Virus record (IMG/VR): IMGVR_UViG_3300037882_004127
Coordinates: 1 to 64,000 of that record
DNA length: 64,000 nucleotides
Strand: one strand, 5' to 3'
Source of the DNA: a virus
Within the stretch, counting starts at the first letter, position 1; every line of letters starts with the position of its first letter. This document shows, piece by piece, positions 23,943 through 32,202 of the stretch. The translations under genes and the position numbers were made by a program. The notes under the pieces are model-generated. The model was not told where the DNA came from and made no database searches. It worked only from the letters and a program-made list of their open reading frames with translations.

Positions 23943-24154
23943 AGTTTTAAATAGGTTTTAATTTCCTCATCGGTCATATCACCTCGCAAGGAATCAACCA
24001 AATATTTAATTACATCAAGGGTAAAATCACATTCTGCGAAACGCAAATCAATTGCCTTAATAAGTTCGTGGGCATCATCGCGGCTGATTGAATGGGTGAT
24101 TGCCATAATTGGGATGCTGACATTTAAATCAAAGTGGTTGTCGAGGATTTTCAT
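23939..24154 (-). CDS. hypothetical protein
   Basis: 71 residues, helical (ITHSISRDDAHELIKAIDLR) and acidic. Located 3 nt downstream of the dUTPase gene and likely in one operon with it. No motif. Confidence 0.5.
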   Translation of the reverse strand: MKILDNHFDLNVSIPIMAITHSISRDDAHELIKAIDLRFAECDFTLDVIKYLVDSLRGDMTDEEIKTYLKL

Positions 24155-24157
24155 ATT

Positions 24158-24706
24158 TTACTGGCCTGAACTTCCAAAGCCACCCTTATTACGTTCAGTT
24201 TTATCCAAATCGTCAACTAAAACCCAATCAATACCTATATTTTTAACGGGACGAATTTGCATGATTTTATCATTTGCCTTATAACATTTATCCAAATTGA
24301 CGCGCGCTCCTAAGCGATGTCCGTCAAAAATGGTAATATCACTCATTTGCACTAAATATTTAAAACGAACCATAATTTGGCCGCGAAATCCATTGTCTAA
24401 TGTGGGGCAAGAGTTTGCCATGATTAAATTATATTTGCTAATACTTGACCTAGGCAAACCTTGAATCCACCAATCATTATAGTCTAAATAGGTATCAAAT
24501 ACAGTTAAGGTCTGTTGCGGAGCGATAAATAAATTAGTCCCATATTCAATATAATCAATTTCGCTGTAAATGCCGCCGCCGATTTCATCACCCTTAATAA
24601 AGGGGCCAGATGTCGCAAAAACATCATAACAAGCATCTTTTTCCGTGTTTTTAACGGGTAGTTTTAAACCGTCAATTTTCTTAACGTGAATTTTAACTTT
24701 TTGCAT
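24158..24706 (-). CDS. dut: dUTPase
   Basis: 182 residues with the five trimeric dUTPase motifs in order: DACYDVFA, GLPRSSIS, TLDNGFRGQIMV, DKIMQIRPV and the C-terminal GGFGSSG. It hydrolyses dUTP to dUMP and keeps uracil out of DNA. It is longer than minimal dUTPases because of an insert between motifs 1 and 2. Motif 3 has Asn-Gly-Phe where Asp/Tyr is usual, as in other phage versions. Confidence 0.85.
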   Translation of the reverse strand: MQKVKIHVKKIDGLKLPVKNTEKDACYDVFATSGPFIKGDEIGGGIYSEIDYIEYGTNLFIAPQQTLTVFDTYLDYNDWWIQGLPRSSISKYNLIMANSCPTLDNGFRGQIMVRFKYLVQMSDITIFDGHRLGARVNLDKCYKANDKIMQIRPVKNIGIDWVLVDDLDKTERNKGGFGSSGQ

Positions 24707-24712
24707 ATTTTA

Positions 24713-25057
24713 TTAATCTGTAAATTCCGCCAAACAATTTTCTTCCTTAATATCCGCGTAAGCCAACATATCTTTCACGGGCCAACTAATCGTGCAGTCC
24801 ACCAACCGCCGGTCAAATTCCTTACGAGTAATAAGTTCGGCCATAGATTCGTCAAGATTCGCGCGGTCGAAACCATCATGATCAAGGATAGTTAGATTTT
24901 TAAACTCGGGCTCCTTCAACCAGTCGTGAGATGACCGAATCAACCCCGAATCTGTGGCCCAATCGCCCGTCGCCTCTGGGTGGAATTCCCAGAACATGCC
25001 GGAACTTTTTAATTTGAGATAAGTTTCCTTATCTATATTTTTAAGTCTCTCAATCAT
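24713..25057 (-). CDS. hypothetical protein
   Basis: Start 25057 (MIERLKNIDKETYLKLKSSG) chosen, since the longer frame from 25135 covers the end of the DUF551 gene. 114 residues, mixed, with an LTILDHDGFDRANLDE segment. No known motif can be assigned. Confidence 0.55.
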   Translation of the reverse strand: MIERLKNIDKETYLKLKSSGMFWEFHPEATGDWATDSGLIRSSHDWLKEPEFKNLTILDHDGFDRANLDESMAELITRKEFDRRLVDCTISWPVKDMLAYADIKEENCLAEFTD

Positions 25058-25062
25058 AAAAT

Positions 25063-25269
25063 TCAATAAGGTTTTTCGATTTCTGCCCAATAAATTACTC
25101 CAACCAATGGTTTTGATATGTGTCGCTCTTCCCAAAAATTCCCCTGTTCGTCAAGCCACACCACGAGGGCATAATTATTACTCCAAGCTGGATTTCTATG
25201 CCCATCAATCCAAACCAACACCTCTTTGCCGCGCTCTGGCAATTTATCTTTAATATTTATCCAGTTCAT
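25063..25269 (-). CDS. DUF551-type protein
   Basis: 68 residues: starts MNWINIKDKLPERGKEVLVW and ends VGVIYWAEIEKPY, the standard beginning and end of small DUF551 proteins of phages. Their function is unknown. Confidence 0.75.
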   Translation of the reverse strand: MNWINIKDKLPERGKEVLVWIDGHRNPAWSNNYALVVWLDEQGNFWEERHISKPLVGVIYWAEIEKPY

Positions 25270-25271
25270 GT

Positions 25272-25556
25272 TTATTTTCCTAGTGAAGTATAATATTTAT
25301 TAATGTGCTGCGAAATAGTTTGGGGCGTCCATAAAGCCTTCATGAATTTACCTTTAAGAGCATCCTCGTCACTTAACTCGTGATTATCAATGACAATGCA
25401 CCAACCTGATTTAACACGGTTTCGCCAGAATTCCATGTTCGGGTTAATTGCACTGATTAGTTTGTCCGAGAATAAAAATAGGTTATCGGGAATCTCAATA
25501 ACATTTTCCTCGTACCATTTACCCGACTCTTTGTACCAGTCGTATTTAATTTTCAT
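25272..25556 (-). CDS. hypothetical protein
   Basis: 94 residues, Tyr/Trp-rich start (KIKYDWYKESGKWYEEN) and a helix-rich end. In the small-gene run around the dUTPase, 2 nt from its downstream neighbour. No motif. Confidence 0.5.
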   Translation of the reverse strand: MKIKYDWYKESGKWYEENVIEIPDNLFLFSDKLISAINPNMEFWRNRVKSGWCIVIDNHELSDEDALKGKFMKALWTPQTISQHINKYYTSLGK

Positions 25557-25558
25557 AA

Positions 25559-25735
25559 TTATTTATATTTATCAGCTTTAGGTAATTCGCCAATCGCCAC
25601 GTAACGAACATATTCCGCCCAAGTCCATCCTAAATATTCGTAAATTTCACAATTAATTGAATCATCGTTGTACCATTCATCCATTGCCGAATCAACTTCT
25701 TCGTATGCAAGTAATCTTGGGTAATTAATCTTCAT
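25559..25735 (-). CDS. small hypothetical protein
   Basis: 58 residues (MKINYPRLLAYEEVDSAMDE ... WAEYVRYVAIGELPK), acidic and Tyr/Trp-rich. Its start overlaps the end of the next upstream gene by 11 nt. No motif. Confidence 0.55.
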   Translation of the reverse strand: MKINYPRLLAYEEVDSAMDEWYNDDSINCEIYEYLGWTWAEYVRYVAIGELPKADKYK

Positions 25736-25979
25736 ATAGCCCTTTCATTCCCAACGCCTTTCTCATCTCATCTGCCTTTTCCCCGCAAACGCACTCAAAA
25801 TCTTCGCCAGTCCGGACCTCCTCTAAAAGTTCAGCGGCTTGTAATGCGACTAACTGAACTTTTTCTAAATCTTCAATAATACGCGTGAGTTCGTCATCAG
25901 TCGGCAGAGGTATATCGCCATTTTTATTGAGTATGTATTTGAGTAATTTCTCAAGCGGTGTTTTAATATCATTTTCCAT
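25725..25979 (-). CDS. hypothetical helical protein
   Basis: 84 residues, helical, with CVCGEK near the C-terminus, a possible half zinc site. Two bases from the upstream 64-residue gene. Function unknown. Confidence 0.5.
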   Translation of the reverse strand: MENDIKTPLEKLLKYILNKNGDIPLPTDDELTRIIEDLEKVQLVALQAAELLEEVRTGEDFECVCGEKADEMRKALGMKGLYED

Positions 25980-25981
25980 AT

Positions 25982-26176
25982 TCAGTCCTCAAAATTCAAT
26001 TCAGTTTCAGGGTCCAAAGGCTCGCCGCACGATGTTAAATAGGGGTTCCCGTCCTGATCGAAACGGATAGTTTCCGCGTAATAAAGTTCCCAAAGAGCGG
26101 TGCTAATAGCTTTTTCGCTCAACCCCTTAGCTGCGCATTTGTCAATAGCCTCTTTAATTGTTAGCTTTTTATTCAT
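25982..26176 (-). CDS. small hypothetical protein, HTH-like
   Basis: 64 residues. TIKEAIDKCAAKGLSEKAIS followed by TALWELYYAETIRFDQDGNP reads like a winged-helix half. It overlaps the YopX-type gene upstream by 4 nt. Tentative. Confidence 0.5.
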   Translation of the reverse strand: MNKKLTIKEAIDKCAAKGLSEKAISTALWELYYAETIRFDQDGNPYLTSCGEPLDPETELNFED

Positions 26177-26529
26177 GGTTTTAGTAAATCTGAATTTTGA
26201 TGAATATTCCCGACCACTTCACATCTATACCAGCGTCTCTTATCAGCAAAAACATCAATCCAAGTTAAATCTTCCCCCTCCAGATAAAAAGAGCCGTCCT
26301 CATTATCATATTTTACCACCGCTAAACCATCGCGATCATCATAAGAAACAATATCGTTTTCAAAAATTTGTTTTTTATTGGCATCTTTAATGCCTGTTCC
26401 GCGATCAATTTCAAAACAATCGTAAAAACCAATCGGTTTGGGTTCAACCAAGTCCCCATTGCCATCCATCAAACAATCTTCCGGCTTAAAGAAGTAATCA
26501 TCCTTAACGTTATAAACGCGATATTTCAT
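26173..26529 (-). CDS. YopX family protein
   Basis: 118 residues: KYRVYN at the start, GIKDANKKQIFENDIVSYDD in the middle, EVVGNIHQNSDLL at the end. A diverged YopX member, in tandem with another one directly upstream. Function of the family is unknown. Confidence 0.75.
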   Translation of the reverse strand: MKYRVYNVKDDYFFKPEDCLMDGNGDLVEPKPIGFYDCFEIDRGTGIKDANKKQIFENDIVSYDDRDGLAVVKYDNEDGSFYLEGEDLTWIDVFADKRRWYRCEVVGNIHQNSDLLKP

Positions 26530-26912
26530 TTTAATAAATCTGGATTTTGATAAATGTTCCCGACAACCTTCATGGAATCATAAGCAACGGGCCAGCCACC
26601 ATAAAAATCATACTCCTTCCAGTTTAAGTAAAACGGAGAAAAGGCTAAATTTGAATAAGTTTTCGCCCATTTTATTACAAGTAAGGGTTGAGGATCATCA
26701 AAATCAAACCATTGGATAATGTCACCCTCATAGATATTTTTCCCATTAGAATCGGTTCGCCCGGTCCAACGCATATATTCCGTTTGGAAACCTCCGTAGC
26801 CCCGATAATCGGTACAGCCAAAGAAGGCTTCCATTGAGAGGAAATCGCCATCATCTGAATAGTGCATTGTATCCCCATCCCACGCGCGTAATTTTAGTTC
26901 GTTTATCTTCAT
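26526..26912 (-). CDS. YopX family protein
   Basis: Start 26912 (MKINELKLRAWDG) gives the usual YopX beginning; the 13 residues upstream are from the overlapping gene. RTDSNGKNIYEGDIIQW and MKVVGNIYQNPDLL are the family hallmarks. Tandem with the 26173 gene, so the pair may come from a duplication. Confidence 0.8.
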   Translation of the reverse strand: MKINELKLRAWDGDTMHYSDDGDFLSMEAFFGCTDYRGYGGFQTEYMRWTGRTDSNGKNIYEGDIIQWFDFDDPQPLLVIKWAKTYSNLAFSPFYLNWKEYDFYGGWPVAYDSMKVVGNIYQNPDLLK

Positions 26913-27049
26913 GTTTTTGACCGGATTTCCTGTGCTGTCAACTCCCCGCACATTAATCTCAATTGAGAATCAGTCGCATCTTTAATTTCTTTAGCGCGCT
27001 TAGTTGTCTCAATCTCAGCACTAAAATCATCATAATCGCCATTAAACAT
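26909..27049 (-). CDS. small hypothetical protein
   Basis: 46 residues (MFNGDYDDFSAEIETTKRAK...), acidic then basic helical. ATGA overlap with the YopX gene and an 8-nt overlap with the upstream gene support it being real. Confidence 0.5.
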   Translation of the reverse strand: MFNGDYDDFSAEIETTKRAKEIKDATDSQLRLMCGELTAQEIRSKT

Positions 27050-27452
27050 TGTCGGTCATCCTTTCGAATTCCTCTGTTAACTCGTCACTGAATACCAACT
27101 CGTTAATCACCGGATAAGCAATCATACAAACAAACGCCATAACGCAGGGCGCGACCACATACATTTCACAATTATTTACAATGTCATCCCCGCAAAACCC
27201 CTCCTTCTCTAAATATCCCAATCGCCCATTTTTGTAAACAATCCCGCCAAATCGCCCTTCATTCGCGGTGATTAGGCCAGCATAATTTAGCCCATTCAAT
27301 TCGATTGAGTAAATAATTGTTGAATTTTTTGTGGGGTCGGGATCAACCTCATAATTGGCGCGAAAGGGGATTTGATTTTCTATAAAGCAGTTAACCACTT
27401 GGTTATGGATTTTTAACAGATCGGATTCTTTGATTTTTAGAGGATTAAACAT
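27042..27452 (-). CDS. hypothetical protein
   Basis: 136 residues, with an N-terminal helix, strands (TIIYSIELNGLNYAGLITAN) and a late hydrophobic stretch (YVVAPCVMAFVCMIAYPVIN) that could be a membrane segment or a buried helix. First gene after a good promoter. No family recognised. Confidence 0.55.
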   Translation of the reverse strand: MFNPLKIKESDLLKIHNQVVNCFIENQIPFRANYEVDPDPTKNSTIIYSIELNGLNYAGLITANEGRFGGIVYKNGRLGYLEKEGFCGDDIVNNCEMYVVAPCVMAFVCMIAYPVINELVFSDELTEEFERMTDNV

Positions 27453-27473
27453 GTGAGGGATTACGTGGGTCAG

Positions 27474-27502
27474 AGTATGGGAGATTATTCTTGGGGTGTC
27501 AA
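27474..27502 (-). promoter_or_regulatory. consensus-like promoter
   Basis: Minus strand TTGACA (27502-27497), 17-nt spacer, CATACT (27479-27474), 21 nt before the ATG at 27452. One of the best -35 matches in the window. Confidence 0.65.
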
Positions 27503-27518
27503 GGGGGAAAGCGCCGCG

Positions 27519-27968
27519 TTAGGCTGAATTATCCGCCAATATGTTGCGATAACAGGTCTCAATCCATTCTTTGGCGTCCTCTAATTGAGAGTGCCCAAAA
27601 GGTGCCCAGTTTATTAGCTCGGGGTCGTGATCTTCGCGCCACTCAATAGCATTATTCACCAATCTCTGTTTAAGGCGGAATTTGAAACCTTCTTCATAAG
27701 GGCTGGTTAAAACCCAGATGGAATTATCATTGTCGTCAAACTCCTCAATCCAATTATATTCAGTAGGCATGTTTTCAAGTCTGGTTAAATCCGCGTGTTC
27801 AGTTTCCCGGGGGGCAATCTCAGCTTTATAAAAGTCGCCCAATAGCGGCAGGGAATCTATATATTTTTCAAATGCCGGTGTGATTAATTTATTAAATTCG
27901 TCTTTAGCAGTGGCGACAAGCGATGGATCTTTCGAAGAGAGTCTGCGAACAATATCTTCATTTGTCAT
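27519..27968 (-). CDS. hypothetical protein
   Basis: Start 27968 (MTNEDIVRRLSSKDPSLVAT) overlaps the upstream stop by 4 nt (ATGA); the earlier start at 28004 is less likely. About 149 residues, helical N-terminus and a Trp-rich acidic remainder. No motif recognised. Confidence 0.55.
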   Translation of the reverse strand: MTNEDIVRRLSSKDPSLVATAKDEFNKLITPAFEKYIDSLPLLGDFYKAEIAPRETEHADLTRLENMPTEYNWIEEFDDNDNSIWVLTSPYEEGFKFRLKQRLVNNAIEWREDHDPELINWAPFGHSQLEDAKEWIETCYRNILADNSA

Positions 27969-28317
27969 TTTAGTAAAACCGCCACCTTGCCCGAGGCATA
28001 CCATGAACGGAAGTCTTTATTTAAACCGACGAACCTTTTAACCGCTTCGTTGAACTCCGCAAATCCATTGAAGTCAGCCGGACATAAATCTTCTTGTCCT
28101 TCAACCGCTTGATCAATAATATCGGAAGCGTCTAAATTCAGGGTTGGGATAATTTTGTCAACTCCCCAAATGTACTCGGGCAATGGAGCCTCATCGTTCT
28201 CCTCGTTCACTTCTAGGTAATCATCAACCGTCTCATAATATTCTGATTCATCCCAAACGGGAAACAGCCAATTTGTCGCCGGAACTTTTGTCGCCAGTTC
28301 AAATTTAATCTTTTCAT
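27965..28317 (-). CDS. hypothetical protein with an apparent frameshift at its start
   Basis: The frame ending at 27965 stays open back to 28324 and reads as good protein (IKFELATKVPATNWLFPVW, then EYYETVDDYLEV) but has no ATG in frame before a GTG at 28210. An ATG at 28317 is in another frame, and one extra A in the AAAA run 28311-28314 would give MKKIKFELATK in frame. Either an indel, a frameshift, or an unusual start. About 117 residues if read through. Function unknown. Confidence 0.5.
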
Positions 28318-28324
28318 TCGCGCG

Positions 28325-28642
28325 CTACCATTCAGAATTCCCATATTGATTGAGTTTCTTTATTTCCTCCTCATTCAATACGTATTCAAGGATAATCTTA
28401 TTTCTAGACCACTTACCGTCCGTCATAAAATACTTATTAAAAATATCTCCCGTGACCTTATGCGACCACCAATCAGGAATTTCGCGGCCACTTTTCAAAA
28501 TGGCGGGCTCAAATTGAGAGTTGCACAAATAAGATTCAATTTCGGCGAAACGGGCGGGGTCAAGCAAACCAGAATCACGTAATGAGGCAAAATTAGTAAA
28601 GATAGTCGCGTAAAGACTGGTTAGTTTTGGTTTATCGTTCAT
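28325..28642 (-). CDS. hypothetical protein
   Basis: 105 residues: helical, with FAEIESYLCNSQFEPAILKS and an acidic late helix. Its TAG is followed almost at once by the frameshifted gene. No motif. Confidence 0.55.
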   Translation of the reverse strand: MNDKPKLTSLYATIFTNFASLRDSGLLDPARFAEIESYLCNSQFEPAILKSGREIPDWWSHKVTGDIFNKYFMTDGKWSRNKIILEYVLNEEEIKKLNQYGNSEW

Positions 28643-28646
28643 AAAA

Positions 28647-28910
28647 TTAAATTATTGGGTCATCGACAAATATATAATCAGCCTTTACACCATTTTGTCT
28701 CGGCGTATAAATTTGGGACTCAATCAATCGAGTTTCCAAAGGAATGTCGGGCGCAAATTTTGATAGTTCGGAAAGAAAAATACCAAAAGTCAGACCTTTT
28801 CTTCCAGTGATTGTCTTGTATCTCTGATAAGCATCAGGCAACCAATCAAGGCACTCCCAATAATCGGTCCTATTCGGAAATACTTCGGCGAATTTAATCA
28901 ATTTACTCAT
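28647..28910 (-). CDS. hypothetical protein
   Basis: 87 residues from ATG 28910 (MSKLIKFAEVFPNRTDYWEC). A TTG two codons earlier is possible. Helix then strands (SQIYTPRQNGVKADYIFV). Overlaps the upstream gene. No motif. Confidence 0.5.
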   Translation of the reverse strand: MSKLIKFAEVFPNRTDYWECLDWLPDAYQRYKTITGRKGLTFGIFLSELSKFAPDIPLETRLIESQIYTPRQNGVKADYIFVDDPII

Positions 28911-28912
28911 GA

Positions 28913-29113
28913 TCAATCCTCAAATGCGCTCCACCCTGAATAATACCAATAATTCATTTCGTCTTCCCATGTTGTATCTCGTTCATGGCCGGAGGGTTTA
29001 AAAAGCTCATGATAATCTAACCCATTTTTCGCATCATTAAACCCTTTATCATAATATTTTTTATAAGTTTCCCATGAGAAACTGTCATCTTCTGTTGGTG
29101 GTTCGTAAGCCAT
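28913..29113 (-). CDS. hypothetical acidic protein
   Basis: 66 residues, very rich in Tyr, Trp and acidic residues (DDSFSWETYKKYYDKGFND, MNYWYYSGWSAFED). Small acidic aromatic proteins of this kind are sometimes protein inhibitors or DNA mimics in phages; that is only a thought here. Confidence 0.5.
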   Translation of the reverse strand: MAYEPPTEDDSFSWETYKKYYDKGFNDAKNGLDYHELFKPSGHERDTTWEDEMNYWYYSGWSAFED

Positions 29114-29118
29114 TTTAA

Positions 29119-29205
29119 TCAAAGTTTAGGTTTTCCTGCAGCGTCTGAGGCTAATTGCAAATCAGTTGCTTCTTCGGGGAGGGTAAAATTAAGTGAGGCC
29201 ATCAT
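29119..29205 (-). CDS. 28-residue protein, possibly shortened
   Basis: MMASLNFTLPEEATDLQLAS... is the beginning style of a common phage small protein with a LNFxLPEE start, but here the frame stops after 28 residues. It fills the gap between two genes exactly, so it may still be translated. Confidence 0.35.
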   Translation of the reverse strand: MMASLNFTLPEEATDLQLASDAAGKPKL

Positions 29206-29207
29206 AT

Positions 29208-29468
29208 TTAAAATTCTAAGCTTTCTTTTTTAATTTCAAGTTCCGCTCCAATTTTAGCCGCGATCATTTCAGCAACAGCCTTTGGAGTATCAATATCCTC
29301 CGTCCATTCTTTTTTAAAAGAGATTGTTTTCCCGTTTATTTCAAAATCGGCTCCATGGGTTCCGGGATGAAAATCCCAAAAATTACCAAGGAAAAGTATT
29401 TTTTTGCCAATTTTAATTTGGGCCATCTCAGTATCCCCGTCGATATATAATGTGATTTTATTTTTCAT
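29208..29468 (-). CDS. hypothetical protein
   Basis: 86 residues, strand-rich (ITLYIDGDTEMAQIKIGKKI) and then a helix (TPKAVAEMIAAKIGAELEIK), a compact alpha/beta fold. Neighbour of the C39-like gene. No family recognised. Confidence 0.5.
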   Translation of the reverse strand: MKNKITLYIDGDTEMAQIKIGKKILFLGNFWDFHPGTHGADFEINGKTISFKKEWTEDIDTPKAVAEMIAAKIGAELEIKKESLEF

Positions 29469-29471
29469 AGC

Positions 29472-29921
29472 TTAATTGATCTGTAACTTAAATGGAACAA
29501 TAAACTGTAATCGGCTAATTTTAACTTCGTGGTCATAAGCCTCATTCTCGGGATTTGGGTCATGAACTACCCTTAACTCGGTGCCTTGCTTATCTTTAAC
29601 AAACTGCCCAACCACCGCGTGACTTCCGCCCGGGAATTTTTGTGACGGGACACTCATTATACAATAGACGTTTCTTAAATGAGTCCAATTTAACGCGCAA
29701 TACCACTTTAGATCGTTATGAAGATAAATTTCAAGAATGAATAAACCACGTTCAGCCAGCCATTTTCGCGCTAAATCCTCCGCAATAATCCCTTTTGAAT
29801 GATCGGAGTCGCCGACAAAATTTGGCACATCATCCGCATTTAATTCGAGAATTGACGCAATGCAACACCTCCAACAATCGCCTTTGCCTTGACTAATTAC
29901 TTTTTGGTTAACAGGTTTCAT
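29472..29921 (-). CDS. papain-like/C39-like cysteine protein
   Basis: 149 residues. The order of GKGDCWRCCIASILEL (Cys), VPNF, GGSHAVVGQF (His) and VVHDPNPEN (Asp) is that of small C39-like cysteine hydrolases in phages and bacteria. Substrate unknown; it could be a peptidase or a related amide hydrolase. It overlaps the upstream gene by 4 nt. Confidence 0.65.
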   Translation of the reverse strand: MKPVNQKVISQGKGDCWRCCIASILELNADDVPNFVGDSDHSKGIIAEDLARKWLAERGLFILEIYLHNDLKWYCALNWTHLRNVYCIMSVPSQKFPGGSHAVVGQFVKDKQGTELRVVHDPNPENEAYDHEVKISRLQFIVPFKLQIN

Positions 29922-30112
29922 GTTAAAAGGTTTGTTAGAAAATTAAGCCTACTCTCTACATTCTCTTTAGGGGAGAGCCTTAAAATAGGAATTGGATAGG
30001 AATCTTCGCCGTCCCAAGTCCAAGGGGTTTGTTCGGTTAGTTTAATCAAAACGCCAAATAACTCGGGGTCCGATGGGGATGCGCAAATTTTAAATTTTGG
30101 ATATTGATTCAT
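29918..30112 (-). CDS. hypothetical protein
   Basis: 64 residues with short strands and a helical end (KENVESRLNFLTNLLT). ATGA-type overlaps at both ends. No motif. Confidence 0.5.
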   Translation of the reverse strand: MNQYPKFKICASPSDPELFGVLIKLTEQTPWTWDGEDSYPIPILRLSPKENVESRLNFLTNLLT

Positions 30113-30561
30113 GATTTATACAAATTATACATTTTTTCTATTTCTGGCTCCTCTATATACTTTAGAATTTTTTCAACCTCAAAAGCCGATCCCCAAAAGA
30201 AAATGTTTTTTGTTTTTGCGTTTTTAGCCTTTATAAAAAGTTTCAATTTTAATTGGTTTGGTAAATTATAAATGCTCTCTTTATTTTTTACCTTTTCCTT
30301 CAAAAGGAAATTTATCTCTTCTATTTTCGGCTTATATTCTTTCGGGAGGAATGTCGTTATTTCTTTATCTCCGGGCTCGTAAATTAATTTTAATAATTTT
30401 TCTTCAAAATAGACTTCGTAATAATTTAACCCTCTAGTGGGGACACTTCCTTTAACGATCTCTTTAATCTTGGCTAAATTTTTCTCCTCAATATCTTCCC
30501 CGTAACGCTCAAAGTATCTTTTTCTTGAATGCGACCATTTAGCGTAATCATGGGAAAACAT
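30109..30561 (-). CDS. hypothetical protein, BECR-nuclease-like pattern
   Basis: 150 residues from ATG 30561. The N-terminal HSRKRYFERYGEDIEEKN and NYYEVYFEEKLLKLIYEP followed by KEITTFLP resemble phage BECR-type (barnase/RelE-like) small nucleases, with a lysine-rich C-terminus. The link is by pattern only and no catalytic set is assigned. Confidence 0.45.
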   Translation of the reverse strand: MFSHDYAKWSHSRKRYFERYGEDIEEKNLAKIKEIVKGSVPTRGLNYYEVYFEEKLLKLIYEPGDKEITTFLPKEYKPKIEEINFLLKEKVKNKESIYNLPNQLKLKLFIKAKNAKTKNIFFWGSAFEVEKILKYIEEPEIEKMYNLYKS

Positions 30562-30568
30562 AATCAAA

Positions 30569-30889
30569 TCATTTCTTGCTTGGCGGTCTTTTATCCAGTT
30601 CTATTTTAATATCAGTCATATCCAAGCCTCTTCCAACCAATCTTTTCGCCACTCTAATTTTCATCTGCTCCTTGGTTTCAGGTGGAGCCCAAGTTTTTGC
30701 GACAGTTTTCCGAAAGCCTTCTCCTCCTTGGGTCAATTCGCTCTTAATGTATCTGGCACCGGAATTAAAACCAGACTCCCAAAATCTAATCAAGAAACCA
30801 ATGGTTAATAATAATGGAGAAAATATTAAAATTAATACGATTAATATTCGGCGGAAAAGGTTTGATGTTATGTATGCAATAGTAATCAT
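30569..30889 (-). CDS. membrane protein
   Basis: 106 residues; a hydrophobic stretch ILIVLILIFSPLLLTIGFLI near residues 14-33 and a cytoplasmic, basic remainder (MKIRVAKRLVGRG). One or two membrane passes. Function unknown. Confidence 0.55.
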   Translation of the reverse strand: MITIAYITSNLFRRILIVLILIFSPLLLTIGFLIRFWESGFNSGARYIKSELTQGGEGFRKTVAKTWAPPETKEQMKIRVAKRLVGRGLDMTDIKIELDKRPPSKK

Positions 30890-31248
30890 TTAATATAGGG
30901 CTTCAAAATCTCTTCAATTTTATTCTTAATTATTTCCGCGTGACAAGGCTTAAATAACGGTGGCCCCGAACACCAGCATGCTAGCGCTATATTTTCCCCT
31001 CTATAAACGCGGCGGGCGATTTTCTTAGTTTCCTCTAACATCGGGCCATTGTTTAAACAGTCTTTCTCAAAGTCAACTCGATATTTATTTATCACATCAG
31101 CGCGCTCCGAATCATCTAAATGATTATGAAGTACATGTCGGTTTCCTAAAACTGGATTTTTGCGATCAACGTCAATTCGAACAAAGGAAGAATCAGCCTT
31201 TTCGCCACCCTTTCTTTTGGAAATTATTTTAATTTGGCCGAAGGACAT
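30886..31248 (-). CDS. DUF4326-like protein
   Basis: 120 residues from 31248. KIISKRKGG near the start, VINKYRVDFEKD in the middle and NIALACWCSG...KPCHAEII near the end fit the DUF4326 pattern (a CWC...CH site that could bind metal). The family is uncharacterised. The start region overlaps the upstream Cys-rich gene by 25 nt. Confidence 0.6.
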   Translation of the reverse strand: MSFGQIKIISKRKGGEKADSSFVRIDVDRKNPVLGNRHVLHNHLDDSERADVINKYRVDFEKDCLNNGPMLEETKKIARRVYRGENIALACWCSGPPLFKPCHAEIIKNKIEEILKPYIK

Positions 31249-31439
31249 AAAACACAACATTTTTTCGCGCGGTCACGATAGATTTTTAACGAGAGATTAT
31301 TTAAATGACGATTTTCTTCCTTGCTCGATCCATATTCCCGCCCCTCGCAATAATAACCGCCATCAGTGGCCTCGCAGCTTTCGCCCAAAACTCTCTCTTG
31401 ATGTTGTAAATAAACGCAATTATTACAATTCTTTTTCAT
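31224..31439 (-). CDS. small Cys-rich protein
   Basis: 71 residues with CNNC at the start, scattered cysteines and a final KKCCVLC cluster. Probably binds zinc through a ribbon-like fold. Role unknown. Confidence 0.55.
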   Translation of the reverse strand: MKKNCNNCVYLQHQERVLGESCEATDGGYYCEGREYGSSKEENRHLNNLSLKIYRDRAKKCCVLCPSAKLK

Positions 31440-31725
31440 ATTTAAATTCCCGTTCGGCTAAAATGATTTCGCTCCATAAATCACCAGTTAACCCAGTCTC
31501 CAACATTCTTTTATGTAATTCTTTCAAAACCCGCATCGCGTTCTTATTGACTAGACCAATCTCATAACCCATCGGGATTATCGAACCATTTATAACCGGC
31601 CCCGTGCAAACCGAACGATCATATTCCTCGCATTTTTGATGATATTCAAGGGCGAGTTCGCGGAGTTTAAGCCTATCTTCATCCGGCAGCGAATTTAAAT
31701 ATTGATTAAAGAATCCCCCACTCAT
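31423..31725 (-). CDS. hypothetical helical protein
   Basis: 100 residues, helical (DEDRLKLRELALEYHQKCEE) with a GPVINGSIIPMGYE turn. Overlaps both neighbours. No motif. Confidence 0.5.
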   Translation of the reverse strand: MSGGFFNQYLNSLPDEDRLKLRELALEYHQKCEEYDRSVCTGPVINGSIIPMGYEIGLVNKNAMRVLKELHKRMLETGLTGDLWSEIILAEREFKYEKEL

Positions 31726-32024
31726 ATTCCAAAATGATTTGTTCCAAGTTCCTCATCCAACCGACAATATTCGGGCAAGCCATAATTTTTCTTTAATTGC
31801 AATGAGCAAAAAATAGCCTTATTAATCTCTGGGTCAAAAATAAATGAAATCTCCCCCTTTCCAACGCAAGCCCCTTTTTTTTTCCACCCTTCAAATGTTT
31901 GAAAGAACCGATCTAAAGTTTTTTCCGCGAAAAATAGTTGGTCCTCCGTGGAGTTAGGATTCTTGATTAGGTCTTTCAATTGAAAATAACCAGATTTTAA
32001 CTGATCTTTAAATTCGTTGGTCAT
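31722..32024 (-). CDS. hypothetical protein
   Basis: 100 residues. Helical N-terminus (LIKNPNSTEDQLFFAEKTLD) and a strand-rich end. No motif. It overlaps the next upstream gene by 17 nt. Confidence 0.5.
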   Translation of the reverse strand: MTNEFKDQLKSGYFQLKDLIKNPNSTEDQLFFAEKTLDRFFQTFEGWKKKGACVGKGEISFIFDPEINKAIFCSLQLKKNYGLPEYCRLDEELGTNHFGI

Positions 32025-32202
32025 GTTTATTCATTTCATCAACTTGCTTTTTAAATTCGGGGTCACTCTCGTATTTATCGAGAAGTTCTTCAAATTGTTT
32101 AATCACGGAATCGTAGAATCCCGTTAATTTCGCGCGCCTTAAATGAGGCTCGTAAGTTCCGGCCTTAATCTGTTTCCTGCGTTTGTGATAGCCTTTACTC
32201 AT
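32008..32202 (-). CDS. small basic protein
   Basis: 64 residues from 32202 (MSKGYHKRRKQIKAGTYEPH), very basic at the N-terminus and helical after that. May bind nucleic acid. The longer start at 32238 falls inside the neighbour. Confidence 0.5.
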   Translation of the reverse strand: MSKGYHKRRKQIKAGTYEPHLRRAKLTGFYDSVIKQFEELLDKYESDPEFKKQVDEMNKHDQRI

